A DNA stretch of 64,000 nucleotides, from positions 1,237,501 to 1,301,500 of the forward strand of contig NZ_CP130558.2 of assembly GCF_030534315.2 (NCBI RefSeq), read 5' to 3'. Below are positions 50,309-58,774 of this stretch, piece by piece. The DNA comes from Thermoanaerobacterium sp. CMT5567-10 (lineage in GTDB: Bacteria > Bacillota > Thermoanaerobacteria > Thermoanaerobacterales > Thermoanaerobacteraceae). Position 1 is the stretch's first letter, and each line of letters opens with the position of its first letter. Under the pieces are notes generated by a model, which did not search any database, was not told the origin of the DNA, and saw only the letters and a program-made list of their open reading frames with translations. A program made the position numbers and the translations under genes.

Positions 50309-52741
50309 TTACACTTTAGTAAAATCAAATTTTCCGTCTTTCAGCTTCACTAAAATTTTATCACCGGATTTTACTTCACCTTTCAACATCAATTCTGAAA
50401 GCTCACTTTCGACAACTTTTTGTATAGCCCTTCTTAAAGGTCTTGCACCATACGTTACATCATAGCCTTCTTTTAGAAGTTCTTCTTTAGCATCATCTGT
50501 AAATTCAAGGCTAATATTATTATCCTTCAGTCTCTTGTTTAAATCAGCTATCATCAAATCAGTAATTTTTCTTATGTCATCCTGTGTCAGTTGACGGAAT
50601 ACGATAATATCATCTATTCTGTTTAAAAACTCAGGCCTAAATGACTTTTTGAGTTCGTCTAAGATGTTTTCTTTCATCTTTTCGTATGATGCCTTATCCT
50701 CTTCCCCTTCAGGCATAAATCCTAAAGTAGTTTGCTTCTTTATAAGCTGTGCACCGACGTTAGAAGTCATTATTATAAGCGTATTCTTAAAGTCCACTGT
50801 CCTGCCTTTTGAATCCGTAAGCCTTCCATCGTCTAAAATCTGCAGAAGTATATTGAAGACATCAGGATGCGCCTTTTCAATCTCATCAAATAGAATTACA
50901 GAATATGGTTTTCTTCTTATTTTCTCTGTAAGTTCTCCACCCTCTTCGTATCCTACATATCCAGGAGGTGAGCCAATAAGTCTTGATACAGAGAATTTTT
51001 CCATATATTCTGACATATCTATTCTGACTATCGCTGATTCGTCGCCAAACATGGCTTCGGCTAATGCTTTGCTAAGCTCAGTCTTGCCAACACCAGTTGG
51101 TCCCAAGAATATGAATGATCCGATAGGTCTTCTAGGATCTTTTAATCCAACTCTTGCCCTTCTTATTGCTCTTGCCACAGCGTCAACCGCTTCATCCTGT
51201 CCTATTACACGTTTGTGTAAGATCTCCTCTAAATGCAGCAGTCTTTCAGATTCTTCTTGTGCAAGTTTTTGAGTTGGAATTCCGGTCCACAGCGATACAA
51301 TCTGAGAAATCTCTTCAGCACCGACGCTTTTATCTTTTACCAATGAATTCTGCTGCCACTTTGATTTTAAATTCTCCAACTGTTCTTTTATCTTTTGCTC
51401 TTCATCCCTTATTTTAGCAGCCTTTTCGTACTCTTGCGTCCTTATAGCTTCTTCTTTATCCTTATTTAACATATTTAATTTGTCTTCTAACTCTTTTATC
51501 TCTGGTGGAGCTGTAACTGTTTTTAATCTTACTCTTGATGCAGCTTCATCTATAAGATCTATAGCCTTGTCAGGCAGATATCTATCTGTTATATACCTGT
51601 GGGAAAGTTTTGCAGCAGCCTCAATAGCTTCATCTGTAATTTTTACTCTATGGTGCGCCTCATATTTATCTCTAAGTCCTTTTAATATTTCAATCGTTTC
51701 TTCTACAGACGGCTCTTCAACCATTATAGGTTGAAATCTTCTTTCAAGGGCTGGGTCTTTTTCAATGTATTTCCGATACTCGTCTATAGTCGTCGCGCCT
51801 ATTACTTGTATTTCTCCTCTTGCAAGGGCTGGCTTTAAAATATTGGATGCGTCTATCGCACCTTCAGCAGCACCAGCTCCTATTATCGTGTGTAACTCAT
51901 CTATAAACAGTATGACATTTCCTGTTTTTATGACTTCATTTAAGACATTTTTTAGCCTATCCTCAAATTCTCCTCTGTATTTTGTGCCTGCAACCATTGA
52001 AGCCATATCTAAAGTTACAACACGTTTACCTTTAAGTATTTCTGGTATTGTACCGCTTTCAATTGCTTCCGCCAATCCTTCAGCAACTGCAGTTTTACCT
52101 ACACCTGGCTCACCAATAAGGCATGGATTGTTTTTAGTTCTTCTACTTAATATCTGTATAACTCGTTCTATCTCCTTTTCACGCCCAATGACAGGATCTA
52201 GCTTTCCTTCTCTTGCTAATTCCGTCAAATCCCTTCCAAACTGGTTTAAGTTAGGTGTATTAGTATTTTTAGCCCTTTGTGCCTTATTTGCGGCACCAGA
52301 AGGTTCTTCACTGACCATCTTTACTATCTCTTCTCTAACTCTGTTAAAATCCACACCTAACTCCATCAATATCCTTACTGCTACACCTTCGCCTTCTCTT
52401 ATTAACCCTAATAAAATGTGCTCTGTACCAATGTAATTTGTATTAAACCTTCTAGCCTCAGCAAAGCTAAGCTCTAAAACCCTCTTTGCTCTAGGTGTAT
52501 ATCCTACAACATCTCCCGGTACATTCCCCATTCCAATCAAAGTCTCTACTTTTGCTCTTATATCATCATACGTTACGCCGAGATTTTTAAGAACTCTTGA
52601 TGCTATTCCATCTTCTTCTTTTATAAGGCCTAAAAGAATGTGCTCTGTTCCTACGTAATTGTGATATAGTGAACGTGCTTCCTCCTGTGCCTGATAAAGC
52701 ACTTTCTGTGCCTTCTCTGAAAATCTTCCAAACATTGCCAT
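50309..52741 (-). CDS. clpC: ATP-dependent protease ATPase subunit ClpC
   Basis: HSP100 unfoldase (810 residues) that feeds substrates to ClpP. It has two N-terminal repeats ([20 protein letters not shown]), first AAA domain with GEPGVGKT, a middle coiled-coil with a UVR motif ([15 protein letters not shown]), and second AAA domain with GPTGVGKTE and the Clp C-terminal domain. AGGAGGTG precedes the ATG. It is the last gene of the ctsR operon, and McsA/McsB act as its adaptor/tagging system. Confidence 0.96.
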   Translation of the reverse strand: MAMFGRFSEKAQKVLYQAQEEARSLYHNYVGTEHILLGLIKEEDGIASRVLKNLGVTYDDIRAKVETLIGMGNVPGDVVGYTPRAKRVLELSFAEARRFNTNYIGTEHILLGLIREGEGVAVRILMELGVDFNRVREEIVKMVSEEPSGAANKAQRAKNTNTPNLNQFGRDLTELAREGKLDPVIGREKEIERVIQILSRRTKNNPCLIGEPGVGKTAVAEGLAEAIESGTIPEILKGKRVVTLDMASMVAGTKYRGEFEDRLKNVLNEVIKTGNVILFIDELHTIIGAGAAEGAIDASNILKPALARGEIQVIGATTIDEYRKYIEKDPALERRFQPIMVEEPSVEETIEILKGLRDKYEAHHRVKITDEAIEAAAKLSHRYITDRYLPDKAIDLIDEAASRVRLKTVTAPPEIKELEDKLNMLNKDKEEAIRTQEYEKAAKIRDEEQKIKEQLENLKSKWQQNSLVKDKSVGAEEISQIVSLWTGIPTQKLAQEESERLLHLEEILHKRVIGQDEAVDAVARAIRRARVGLKDPRRPIGSFIFLGPTGVGKTELSKALAEAMFGDESAIVRIDMSEYMEKFSVSRLIGSPPGYVGYEEGGELTEKIRRKPYSVILFDEIEKAHPDVFNILLQILDDGRLTDSKGRTVDFKNTLIIMTSNVGAQLIKKQTTLGFMPEGEEDKASYEKMKENILDELKKSFRPEFLNRIDDIIVFRQLTQDDIRKITDLMIADLNKRLKDNNISLEFTDDAKEELLKEGYDVTYGARPLRRAIQKVVESELSELMLKGEVKSGDKILVKLKDGKFDFTKV

Positions 52742-52762
52742 TAAAATGCACCTCCTGTTATA

Positions 52763-53770
52763 TTAACTTCTGATTAATTTTGCTACATATTCAGCTCTCT
52801 TTACATCTCTCTCATATGGTTCCAACTGCTTCCCTATTATTTTTTGTAAATTTCCCGGCTGAATATGTGTTGTTATTTCATCTATTTTTTGAATGTCTAT
52901 ATTTATGATGTCTAAAACAGCACCTAACCTTACATCTGAAATAAGCCTCATAAATTCCTGTGTCGACATGACTTTTGCATTTGTCAGAAGTCCATATGCT
53001 CTCCCTATCCTATCTTCAATTTGTACTTTTCTCCTCTTATACAGATCTTCTCTAGCTTTTCTTTCATTGCTTATAATCTGTTTTACAATCCCTTCTAAAT
53101 TTTCGATTATCTCAATTTCACTTTGTCCTAAAGTAACCTGATTAGATATCTGATAAATATCGCCTAATGACTGAGTACCTTCTCCGTACATTCCTCTTAC
53201 AGCTATGCCGATTTTCGACACAGAGTTAAGTATATTTCCTATTTGGCCTGTTATTGTAAGAGCTGGTAAGTGCACCATTACAGATGCTCTTATGCCAGTT
53301 CCAACATTCGTAGGACATGCTGTGAGATAACCTAATTTTTCATTAAAAGCGTAACTTATATTTTCTTCTATCAAATCATCTATCTTATCAGCCAGATCCC
53401 AAGCTTCTTTCAAATTAAGGCCGTTAAAAATCGTCTGTATCCTTAAATGGTCTTCCTCGTTTATCAGTATACTGACAGCACCATCATTTTTAATAAGGGC
53501 ACTGCCATTTTTTGTATTCTGAGCAAGATCGGGACTTATCAAATGTCTTTCGACAAGAGATTGTCGCTCTAAAGGAGTTATTTTTTTCATGTCGTATTCA
53601 GAAAACTGTGTTGAAAGGATTGTTTTGCTATCAAATATGGCTTTCTTAACCGATTCCTTCACTTTATCTGCTTCACTCTCTGTCATAACAGAGGGAAAAG
53701 GAATATCGCTTAAATTCCTAGCAAGTCTGATTCTGCTGGATATCACCACATCATTGTCATGGTCGAACAT
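52763..53770 (-). CDS. mcsB: Protein-arginine kinase McsB
   Basis: ATP:guanido phosphotransferase-fold enzyme (335 residues) that phosphorylates arginines and marks proteins, including CtsR, for ClpCP. SSRIRLARN and the CPTNVGTGIRASVMVHLPAL active-site stretch are diagnostic. The N-terminus is shorter than in Bacillus, beginning MFDHDNDVVIS. Starts at 53770 or 53776 are both possible behind AGGTAGGTGAT. It overlaps closely with mcsA. Confidence 0.94.
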   Translation of the reverse strand: MFDHDNDVVISSRIRLARNLSDIPFPSVMTESEADKVKESVKKAIFDSKTILSTQFSEYDMKKITPLERQSLVERHLISPDLAQNTKNGSALIKNDGAVSILINEEDHLRIQTIFNGLNLKEAWDLADKIDDLIEENISYAFNEKLGYLTACPTNVGTGIRASVMVHLPALTITGQIGNILNSVSKIGIAVRGMYGEGTQSLGDIYQISNQVTLGQSEIEIIENLEGIVKQIISNERKAREDLYKRRKVQIEDRIGRAYGLLTNAKVMSTQEFMRLISDVRLGAVLDIINIDIQKIDEITTHIQPGNLQKIIGKQLEPYERDVKRAEYVAKLIRS

Positions 53771-53779
53771 CAGCATCAC

Positions 53780-54307
53780 CTACCTTCCATATTTTTTCTC
53801 AAGCTCTCTGATCTTATCTCTCAATTTTGCAGCTTCTTCAAAGGCTTCCTCTTTTACTGCTTTTTCAAGCTTTGCTTTCAACTCCTCTATTTCCCTCTTT
53901 GCCCTTAAAACACCACCAGTTTTTCTTGGAATCTTCCCTCTGTGTCCAATACTTCCGTGAATTCGCCTTATAAGTGGATTTAATTCATCTGCAAATGAAT
54001 CATAACATCTGCTGCATCCAAGCCTTCCTGTTTCTTTAAATCTATCATATGTCATGCCACAATTATTGCACTTCAATTGCTCTTCTACATAAGTATTTCC
54101 GGTATTAGGCAGAAAATTCATAAGTCCAGCCAGCAAGTCCTGCACAGAAAATGGTGCAAAATTTACAAATGGAGAGAAAGTTTCGCTGTTTAATAAACCT
54201 TCTTCCTGGGCACATTGTTCACATAGATTCATCTCCGTCTTTACACCATTAATTATTTGTGTATAATGAACTGTAGCTGGTCTTTCTTTGCATTTGTCGC
54301 ACAACAT
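53780..54307 (-). CDS. mcsA: McsA, activator of McsB
   Basis: A 175-residue protein with several CxxC pairs (CDKC, CEQC, CNNC, CSRC) forming zinc fingers, and a C-terminal UVR motif (EAFEEAAKLRDKIRELE). It activates McsB and interacts with ClpC. The ATG at 54307 has GGGGAGTG upstream and overlaps ctsR by four bases at ctsR's end region. Confidence 0.93.
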   Translation of the reverse strand: MLCDKCKERPATVHYTQIINGVKTEMNLCEQCAQEEGLLNSETFSPFVNFAPFSVQDLLAGLMNFLPNTGNTYVEEQLKCNNCGMTYDRFKETGRLGCSRCYDSFADELNPLIRRIHGSIGHRGKIPRKTGGVLRAKREIEELKAKLEKAVKEEAFEEAAKLRDKIRELEKKYGR

Positions 54308-54312
54308 TTTAA

Positions 54313-54783
54313 TCACTCCCCTTTCGCTAAATTATTTGAAAGTTCTGCTAGCATGACTTTTAAAAGTATTGCCCTCAATATCGGTTTTTCATATTGTGAT
54401 ACAGGCAAAATCTTTTCGTTTAATACGGATTTCATCAGTGCTGCTTCCCTTTCAGTTATTAAATTATGTTCTAATAAAGTATCAATATAAAGTCTGCTTT
54501 TGTTTTCTGTTATATTATCTCCTATATCTGAAATAAGTTTTGACATCCAATCCTTCGAAACGGGTCTTTTTATTATTTTTATATAGCCACCACCACCACG
54601 TCTGCTTTCGATAATATATCCGTTTGACAGATTGAATCTTGTTTCAAGTACGTAGTTAATCTGTGATGGGGCACAATTAAAAATATTAGCAAGTTCATTT
54701 CTTTTGATTTCTACATATTCTTCTTCTGTTTCTTCAATCAAGCTTTTTATGAAATCTTCAATCAAATCACTTAACCTAGCCAT
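54313..54783 (-). CDS. ctsR: Transcriptional repressor CtsR
   Basis: Repressor of clp genes (156 residues). The N-terminal winged helix-turn-helix (LANIFNCAPSQINYVLETRF) and the glycine-rich wing RRGGGGYIKI contact DNA. The C-terminal domain binds McsB. The ATG at 54783 has GTGGTGATG upstream. A longer frame would run into the CtsR operator, which argues for the shorter start. It is the first gene of the operon and autoregulated. Confidence 0.94.
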   Translation of the reverse strand: MARLSDLIEDFIKSLIEETEEEYVEIKRNELANIFNCAPSQINYVLETRFNLSNGYIIESRRGGGGYIKIIKRPVSKDWMSKLISDIGDNITENKSRLYIDTLLEHNLITEREAALMKSVLNEKILPVSQYEKPILRAILLKVMLAELSNNLAKGE

Positions 54784-54803
54784 CCCATCACCACTTTTCT
54801 TAC

Positions 54804-54820
54804 TTTGACTTTCTTTGACT
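54804..54820 (-). promoter_or_regulatory. ctsR: CtsR operator
   Basis: AGTCAAA-GAA-AGTCAAA on the minus strand is an exact tandem heptamer repeat with a 3-base spacer, matching the CtsR box. It starts 10 bases downstream of the -10 box, at or just past the transcription start. Confidence 0.93.
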
Positions 54821-54830
54821 TTCACTTACT

Positions 54831-54858
54831 ATTTTATTCCTTTTTTATGATACGTCAA
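54831..54858 (-). promoter_or_regulatory. Promoter of the ctsR operon
   Basis: TTGACG (54853-54858), a 16-base spacer and TAAAAT (54831-54836) on the minus strand. It is directly followed by the CtsR operator. Confidence 0.8.
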
Positions 54859-54930
54859 CAACAATTTTAAGCTATTTTACCATAATTATCTTAATTAAAT
54901 GCCGTTTAATTTATATTAACTTTTATTTGT

Positions 54931-55137
54931 TTATTTTTTCTCGTCACTGCTTTTATTTTCATCTATACCTGAATTATAATAGCAGTAAAAATCATTATAA
55001 ATATCTATATATTCATCGCTTTTTTCTGTCATCTTTGACTTTGAATATGTGCTGAGTATTTTGTCAATATTAGCATATACATCGAAAAATTCATAATTAC
55101 TGTTGTATATTTCTGAGAACCTGCTATTTAAAGACAT
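54931..55137 (-). CDS. Unknown 68-residue acidic protein
   Basis: MSLNSRFSEIYNSNYEFFDV begins a 68-residue protein rich in Tyr, Asp, Asn and Ser, ending with a charged tail (ENKSSDEKK). I recognise no domain. AAAGGAGG lies 8 bases before the ATG, a strong site, but that site is the 3' arm of a hairpin (55143-55186) after the malic enzyme gene. It lies between maeB-type and ctsR genes on the same strand. Coding seems likely from the site and composition. Confidence 0.65.
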   Translation of the reverse strand: MSLNSRFSEIYNSNYEFFDVYANIDKILSTYSKSKMTEKSDEYIDIYNDFYCYYNSGIDENKSSDEKK

Positions 55138-55142
55138 AAAAA

Positions 55143-55186
55143 GCCTCCTTTATTTAAATTTCTACTATATTTTTAGCAAAGGAGGC
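55143..55186 (-). terminator. Terminator hairpin that also contains a Shine-Dalgarno
   Basis: GCCTCCTTT (right after the malic enzyme stop) pairs exactly with AAAGGAGGC, 26 bases later, followed by TTTTTA. The downstream arm is the ribosome-binding site of the 68-residue gene, so the hairpin would both end the upstream transcript and hide the site. Confidence 0.72.
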
Positions 55187-55195
55187 TAATTCATA

Positions 55196-56413
55196 CTATA
55201 AAATTTTATTTAATTTTTTCTCTAATTCAACTAAATCTATATTTAAATTAGCGACTTTAGTATCCATCGCCGCCTTGGCAACATTTGCAGCTACCGTCTT
55301 AGCCACTCTTTTGTCAAATGCCTTTGGTATTATATAATCTTCCCTTAATTCTTCATCAGAAACCAAGCTTGCAATAGCATATGCGGCCTGAATCTTCATT
55401 TCCTCATTGATTTCTGTCGCCCTTACTTCCAATGCACCTCTGAATATACCGGGAAAAGCCAGAACATTATTTATCTGGTTAGGAAAATCAGACCTTCCTG
55501 TTCCAATTACCCTTGCGCCTCCTTCTTTTGCCTCATCTGGATATATCTCAGGTACTGGATTTGCCAGCGCAAATACAATTGCATCATCACTCATTGATTT
55601 TACCATATCCTTTGTCACAACGTTAGGAGCTGATACACCTATAAATACATCAGCACCAATAAGAGCTTCTCTTAACGTGCCTTTTAATTTATATTTATTG
55701 GTAACCTTAGCTATTGATATTTTTGATGAGTCCGTGTCTTGTCTTCCTGCGTGTATGATACCTTTTCTATCACATAAAATGACATCACCAACCCCAGCAC
55801 TTATAAGCAATTTCGCAATAGCTATCCCTGCCGCACCAGCACCATTTATCACCACTTTTATACTTTTAAGATTTTTATTTACAATCTTTAGGGCATTGAT
55901 TAATCCAGCAAACACGACTACAGCCGTACCATGCTGGTCATCATGGAATACAGGTATCTTAAGAGCTTTTTTTAACCTTTCCTCAATTTCAAAGCACCTA
56001 GGTGCCGATATATCCTCAAGATTTATTCCACCAAAAGTTGGCGATATGTTTATAACCGTTTCAACGATTTTATCCACATCTTTTGTCCCAATGCATATTG
56101 GAAATGCATCAATTCCGCCAAATTCTTTGAATAAGACAGCTTTTCCTTCCATGACAGGCATTCCTGCCATTGCACCTATATCGCCCAATCCTAATACAGC
56201 AGAACCGTCTGTAACAACTGCTACAAAGTTCCCTTTGTTTGTGTAGTCATATATCATGTCAGGGTTTTTATGTATCTCTTTACACGGCTCGGCAACACCA
56301 GGCGTATACGCCAGCGACAAATCTTTTGAATCTTTTACTTCAACCTTGCTTAAAATGCTAATCTTCCCTCGGTTATCTTTATGCAATTTCAGCGCTTCTT
56401 CTCTTAAATCCAT
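55196..56413 (-). CDS. Malic enzyme (NAD(P)-dependent malate dehydrogenase, decarboxylating)
   Basis: Oxidative decarboxylation of malate to pyruvate and carbon dioxide (405 residues). It carries YTPGVAEPC, the metal-site region GLGDIGAMAGMPVMEGKA, the FHDDQHGTA motif and the Rossmann motif GAGAAGIAIAKLL. The short bacterial form lacks the C-terminal phosphotransacetylase-like domain. The ATG at 56413 follows AAGGAGGG. NAD versus NADP preference cannot be read reliably. Confidence 0.93.
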   Translation of the reverse strand: MDLREEALKLHKDNRGKISILSKVEVKDSKDLSLAYTPGVAEPCKEIHKNPDMIYDYTNKGNFVAVVTDGSAVLGLGDIGAMAGMPVMEGKAVLFKEFGGIDAFPICIGTKDVDKIVETVINISPTFGGINLEDISAPRCFEIEERLKKALKIPVFHDDQHGTAVVVFAGLINALKIVNKNLKSIKVVINGAGAAGIAIAKLLISAGVGDVILCDRKGIIHAGRQDTDSSKISIAKVTNKYKLKGTLREALIGADVFIGVSAPNVVTKDMVKSMSDDAIVFALANPVPEIYPDEAKEGGARVIGTGRSDFPNQINNVLAFPGIFRGALEVRATEINEEMKIQAAYAIASLVSDEELREDYIIPKAFDKRVAKTVAANVAKAAMDTKVANLNIDLVELEKKLNKIL

Positions 56414-56578
56414 TATTACCCTCCTTAAAGTATACAGTATGTTAAGAATATTATATATCATAATCATCCTAATATCTATCACTTTAGGCTAGTAAATAAA
56501 TAAAATATACTGTTAATACTTCAAAAAATGTCTTGTTTTTTATGCATTTTCATTTCAATCCTATAAAATGTTAGAAAT

Positions 56579-56608
56579 AGGGCTTAAAGCTACATAACCT
56601 TAAGCCCT
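56579..56608 (-). terminator. Terminator after the EF-G-like gene
   Basis: AGGGCTTAA pairs with TTAAGCCCT on the minus strand, followed by ATTTCTAACATTTT, a modest T-tract. Confidence 0.7.
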
Positions 56609-56614
56609 ATACAT

Positions 56615-58651
56615 TTACATCTGAACTTTTTTTCTTGCTTCTATTACTTTTTCAGCAACCATAGATGGAGCCTCCTCATAACGAGCAAAAGACATCTTAA
56701 ATTCTCCTCTTGCCTGCGTTAAGGACCTCAAATCGGTAGCGTACTTAGCCATTTCAGCCTGAGGCACCTCCGCTGTTACTACTTCCATCTCTCCTTTAGA
56801 CTCCATCCCCAGTATGCGGCCTCTTCTTTTATTTAAATCTCCAATGACATCTCCCATATACTCCTCAGGAACTGTTACTTCCACATGCATTATGGGCTCC
56901 AACAAGACTGGCTTTGCCTCCTCCATTCCTTTTTTAAACGCTATGGATGCAGCCACCTTAAACGCCATTTCAGATGAATCTACAGGATGATAAGAGCCAT
57001 CCAAAAGAGTAGCCTTTATATTTACAACGGGATACCTAGCGAGTACACCTTCTTTTATGCATTCTCTAAGCCCTTTTTCAACTGCAGGAATATACTGCTT
57101 TGGAACAGCGCCACCGAATATTTTATCTTCAAATTTAAATTCTCCTTCTTTGTAGGGTTCAAATTCTATCCAAACATGACCATACTGTCCATGCCCGCCA
57201 GTTTGCTTTTTGTGTTTGCCTTCCACCTTCGATTTGCCTTTGATTGTTTCCCTATAAGGTATTATGGGCTCTGTAAGAACGCATTCTACGCCAAATTTGC
57301 TTTGCAATTTTTTAGATAATACCTCTATATGCTGCTCACCCATGCCATAAACTATAACCTGTCCTGTTTCCACATTCTTCTCGACTTTAAATGTCTGATC
57401 TTCTTCCTGAAGCCTCTGCAGTCCATTACTAATCTTATCTTCATCACCTTTCGCTTTTGGCTCGATTGCCAATGCTAGAGTTGGTTCAGGAAATGAAATC
57501 GGTCCAAACTCTACCTGATTTGCCGGATCGCATAGGGTATCACCTGTCATGGTAAATTGTAATTTTGCACATGCTCCAATATCGCCAGCAACAAGCTTTG
57601 AAACAGGCATCTGTTTCTTCCCTCTCAGTATATAAAGCTGACCAATTTTTTCATTTGCTTTCTTTGTACCGTTAAATACAGTTGAATCAGATGTAATAGA
57701 GCCAGATAGCACTCTGAAGATTGACAACTTGCCAACAAATGGATCTGCTATCGTCTTAAATACAAATGCTGAATACGGCTTATATACATCAGATACAACG
57801 CCAAATTTATTGACCTCATCAGGTGATGGTAAAACATCTGTCATTATATTTAATAATACATCAATACCTATATTTTTTAAGCTTGAACCACAGATAACCG
57901 GGAAAATATCCCTGATTTTTACTCCTTCTTTTAATCCATGAAGAAGTTCATCCTTTGAAAGTTCTTCTCCTGCAAAAAACTTTTCCATCAATGCCTCATC
58001 ATTCTCAGCAATATCCTCTATAAGTTCCTCCCTGAATTTTTGTGCATTTTTTTCCATATCTTTAGGCACATCAGCTTCTTCAATTCCTTTTTGATTGTAA
58101 ACGTATGCTTTATTTGCGATAAGGTCTACATAACCGGTGAAACTGTGTTCACTTCCTATTGGAAGCGTCATCGGTACAACTTTGTTTCCAAATTTATCTC
58201 TTAACTGGTTTAATGTCTTATAATAATCAGCATTTTCTCTATCCATCTTATTTATAAATATTACTGTTGGAAGATTTTCCTCTTCTAATATGTGAAACGA
58301 TTTTTCAGTGCCGACTTCGACTCCTGAGGCGGCACAAACAACTAATACAGCACTATCGGCAGCTTTTAAACCGCTTATGACTTCGCCAAAAAAATCAAAA
58401 TATCCTGGTGTGTCAAGAACATTTAACTTGTAATCTTTCCATTCAACCGGAATTACAGAAGTAGATATTGAAAATTGTCTCGAAATTTCCTCAGGATCAT
58501 AATCAGATACTGTTGTTCCGTCTTCTACGCGCCCAATCCTATCTATGGCTTTTGCATTGTACAGTAATGCTTCTGTCAGCGTCGTCTTTCCAGCTCCACC
58601 GTGCGAAACCAATCCAACATTTCTTATTTGTTGCGTTTTATAATCTTTCAT
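56615..58651 (-). CDS. EF-G-like translational GTPase lacking the catalytic His
   Basis: A 678-residue EF-G paralogue with domains I to V in order, including the TGGHGQYGHVWIEFEP domain IV block. G1 is SHGGAGKT (16-23) and G4 NKMD (134-137). In G3, DTPGY replaces DTPGH, so Y84 stands where EF-G has its GTPase-activating His. In G2, RQFS replaces RGIT. The same protein carries otherwise normal EF-G folds. This fits the EF-G2/FusA2-type subfamily of unclear role. It is alone between ptsI and the malic enzyme. GGGGGATAT precedes the ATG. Confidence 0.9.
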   Translation of the reverse strand: MKDYKTQQIRNVGLVSHGGAGKTTLTEALLYNAKAIDRIGRVEDGTTVSDYDPEEISRQFSISTSVIPVEWKDYKLNVLDTPGYFDFFGEVISGLKAADSAVLVVCAASGVEVGTEKSFHILEEENLPTVIFINKMDRENADYYKTLNQLRDKFGNKVVPMTLPIGSEHSFTGYVDLIANKAYVYNQKGIEEADVPKDMEKNAQKFREELIEDIAENDEALMEKFFAGEELSKDELLHGLKEGVKIRDIFPVICGSSLKNIGIDVLLNIMTDVLPSPDEVNKFGVVSDVYKPYSAFVFKTIADPFVGKLSIFRVLSGSITSDSTVFNGTKKANEKIGQLYILRGKKQMPVSKLVAGDIGACAKLQFTMTGDTLCDPANQVEFGPISFPEPTLALAIEPKAKGDEDKISNGLQRLQEEDQTFKVEKNVETGQVIVYGMGEQHIEVLSKKLQSKFGVECVLTEPIIPYRETIKGKSKVEGKHKKQTGGHGQYGHVWIEFEPYKEGEFKFEDKIFGGAVPKQYIPAVEKGLRECIKEGVLARYPVVNIKATLLDGSYHPVDSSEMAFKVAASIAFKKGMEEAKPVLLEPIMHVEVTVPEEYMGDVIGDLNKRRGRILGMESKGEMEVVTAEVPQAEMAKYATDLRSLTQARGEFKMSFARYEEAPSMVAEKVIEARKKVQM

Positions 58652-58732
58652 ATATATCCCCCTATCTTATTGCTTTAATATTATAATTCTATATACATTT
58701 AAAATTTCCTTTTTATATTTAAAAATTTTTTT

Positions 58733-58770
58733 AAAAAACCTCTGGTATATTATTATATTACCAGAGGTTT
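58733..58770 (-). terminator. Terminator after ptsI
   Basis: AAACCTCTGGTA pairs with TACCAGAGGTTT on the minus strand, followed by a T-rich tail (TTTAAAAAAATTTTT). It starts 5 bases after the ptsI stop. Confidence 0.88.
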
Positions 58771-58774
58771 TCAA

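Noticed and set aside
55407-56246. 279-residue plus-strand ORF opposite the malic enzyme gene
   Set aside because: Long only because the coding strand uses few codons whose complement is a stop. No promoter, no ribosome-binding site, no recognisable domain.
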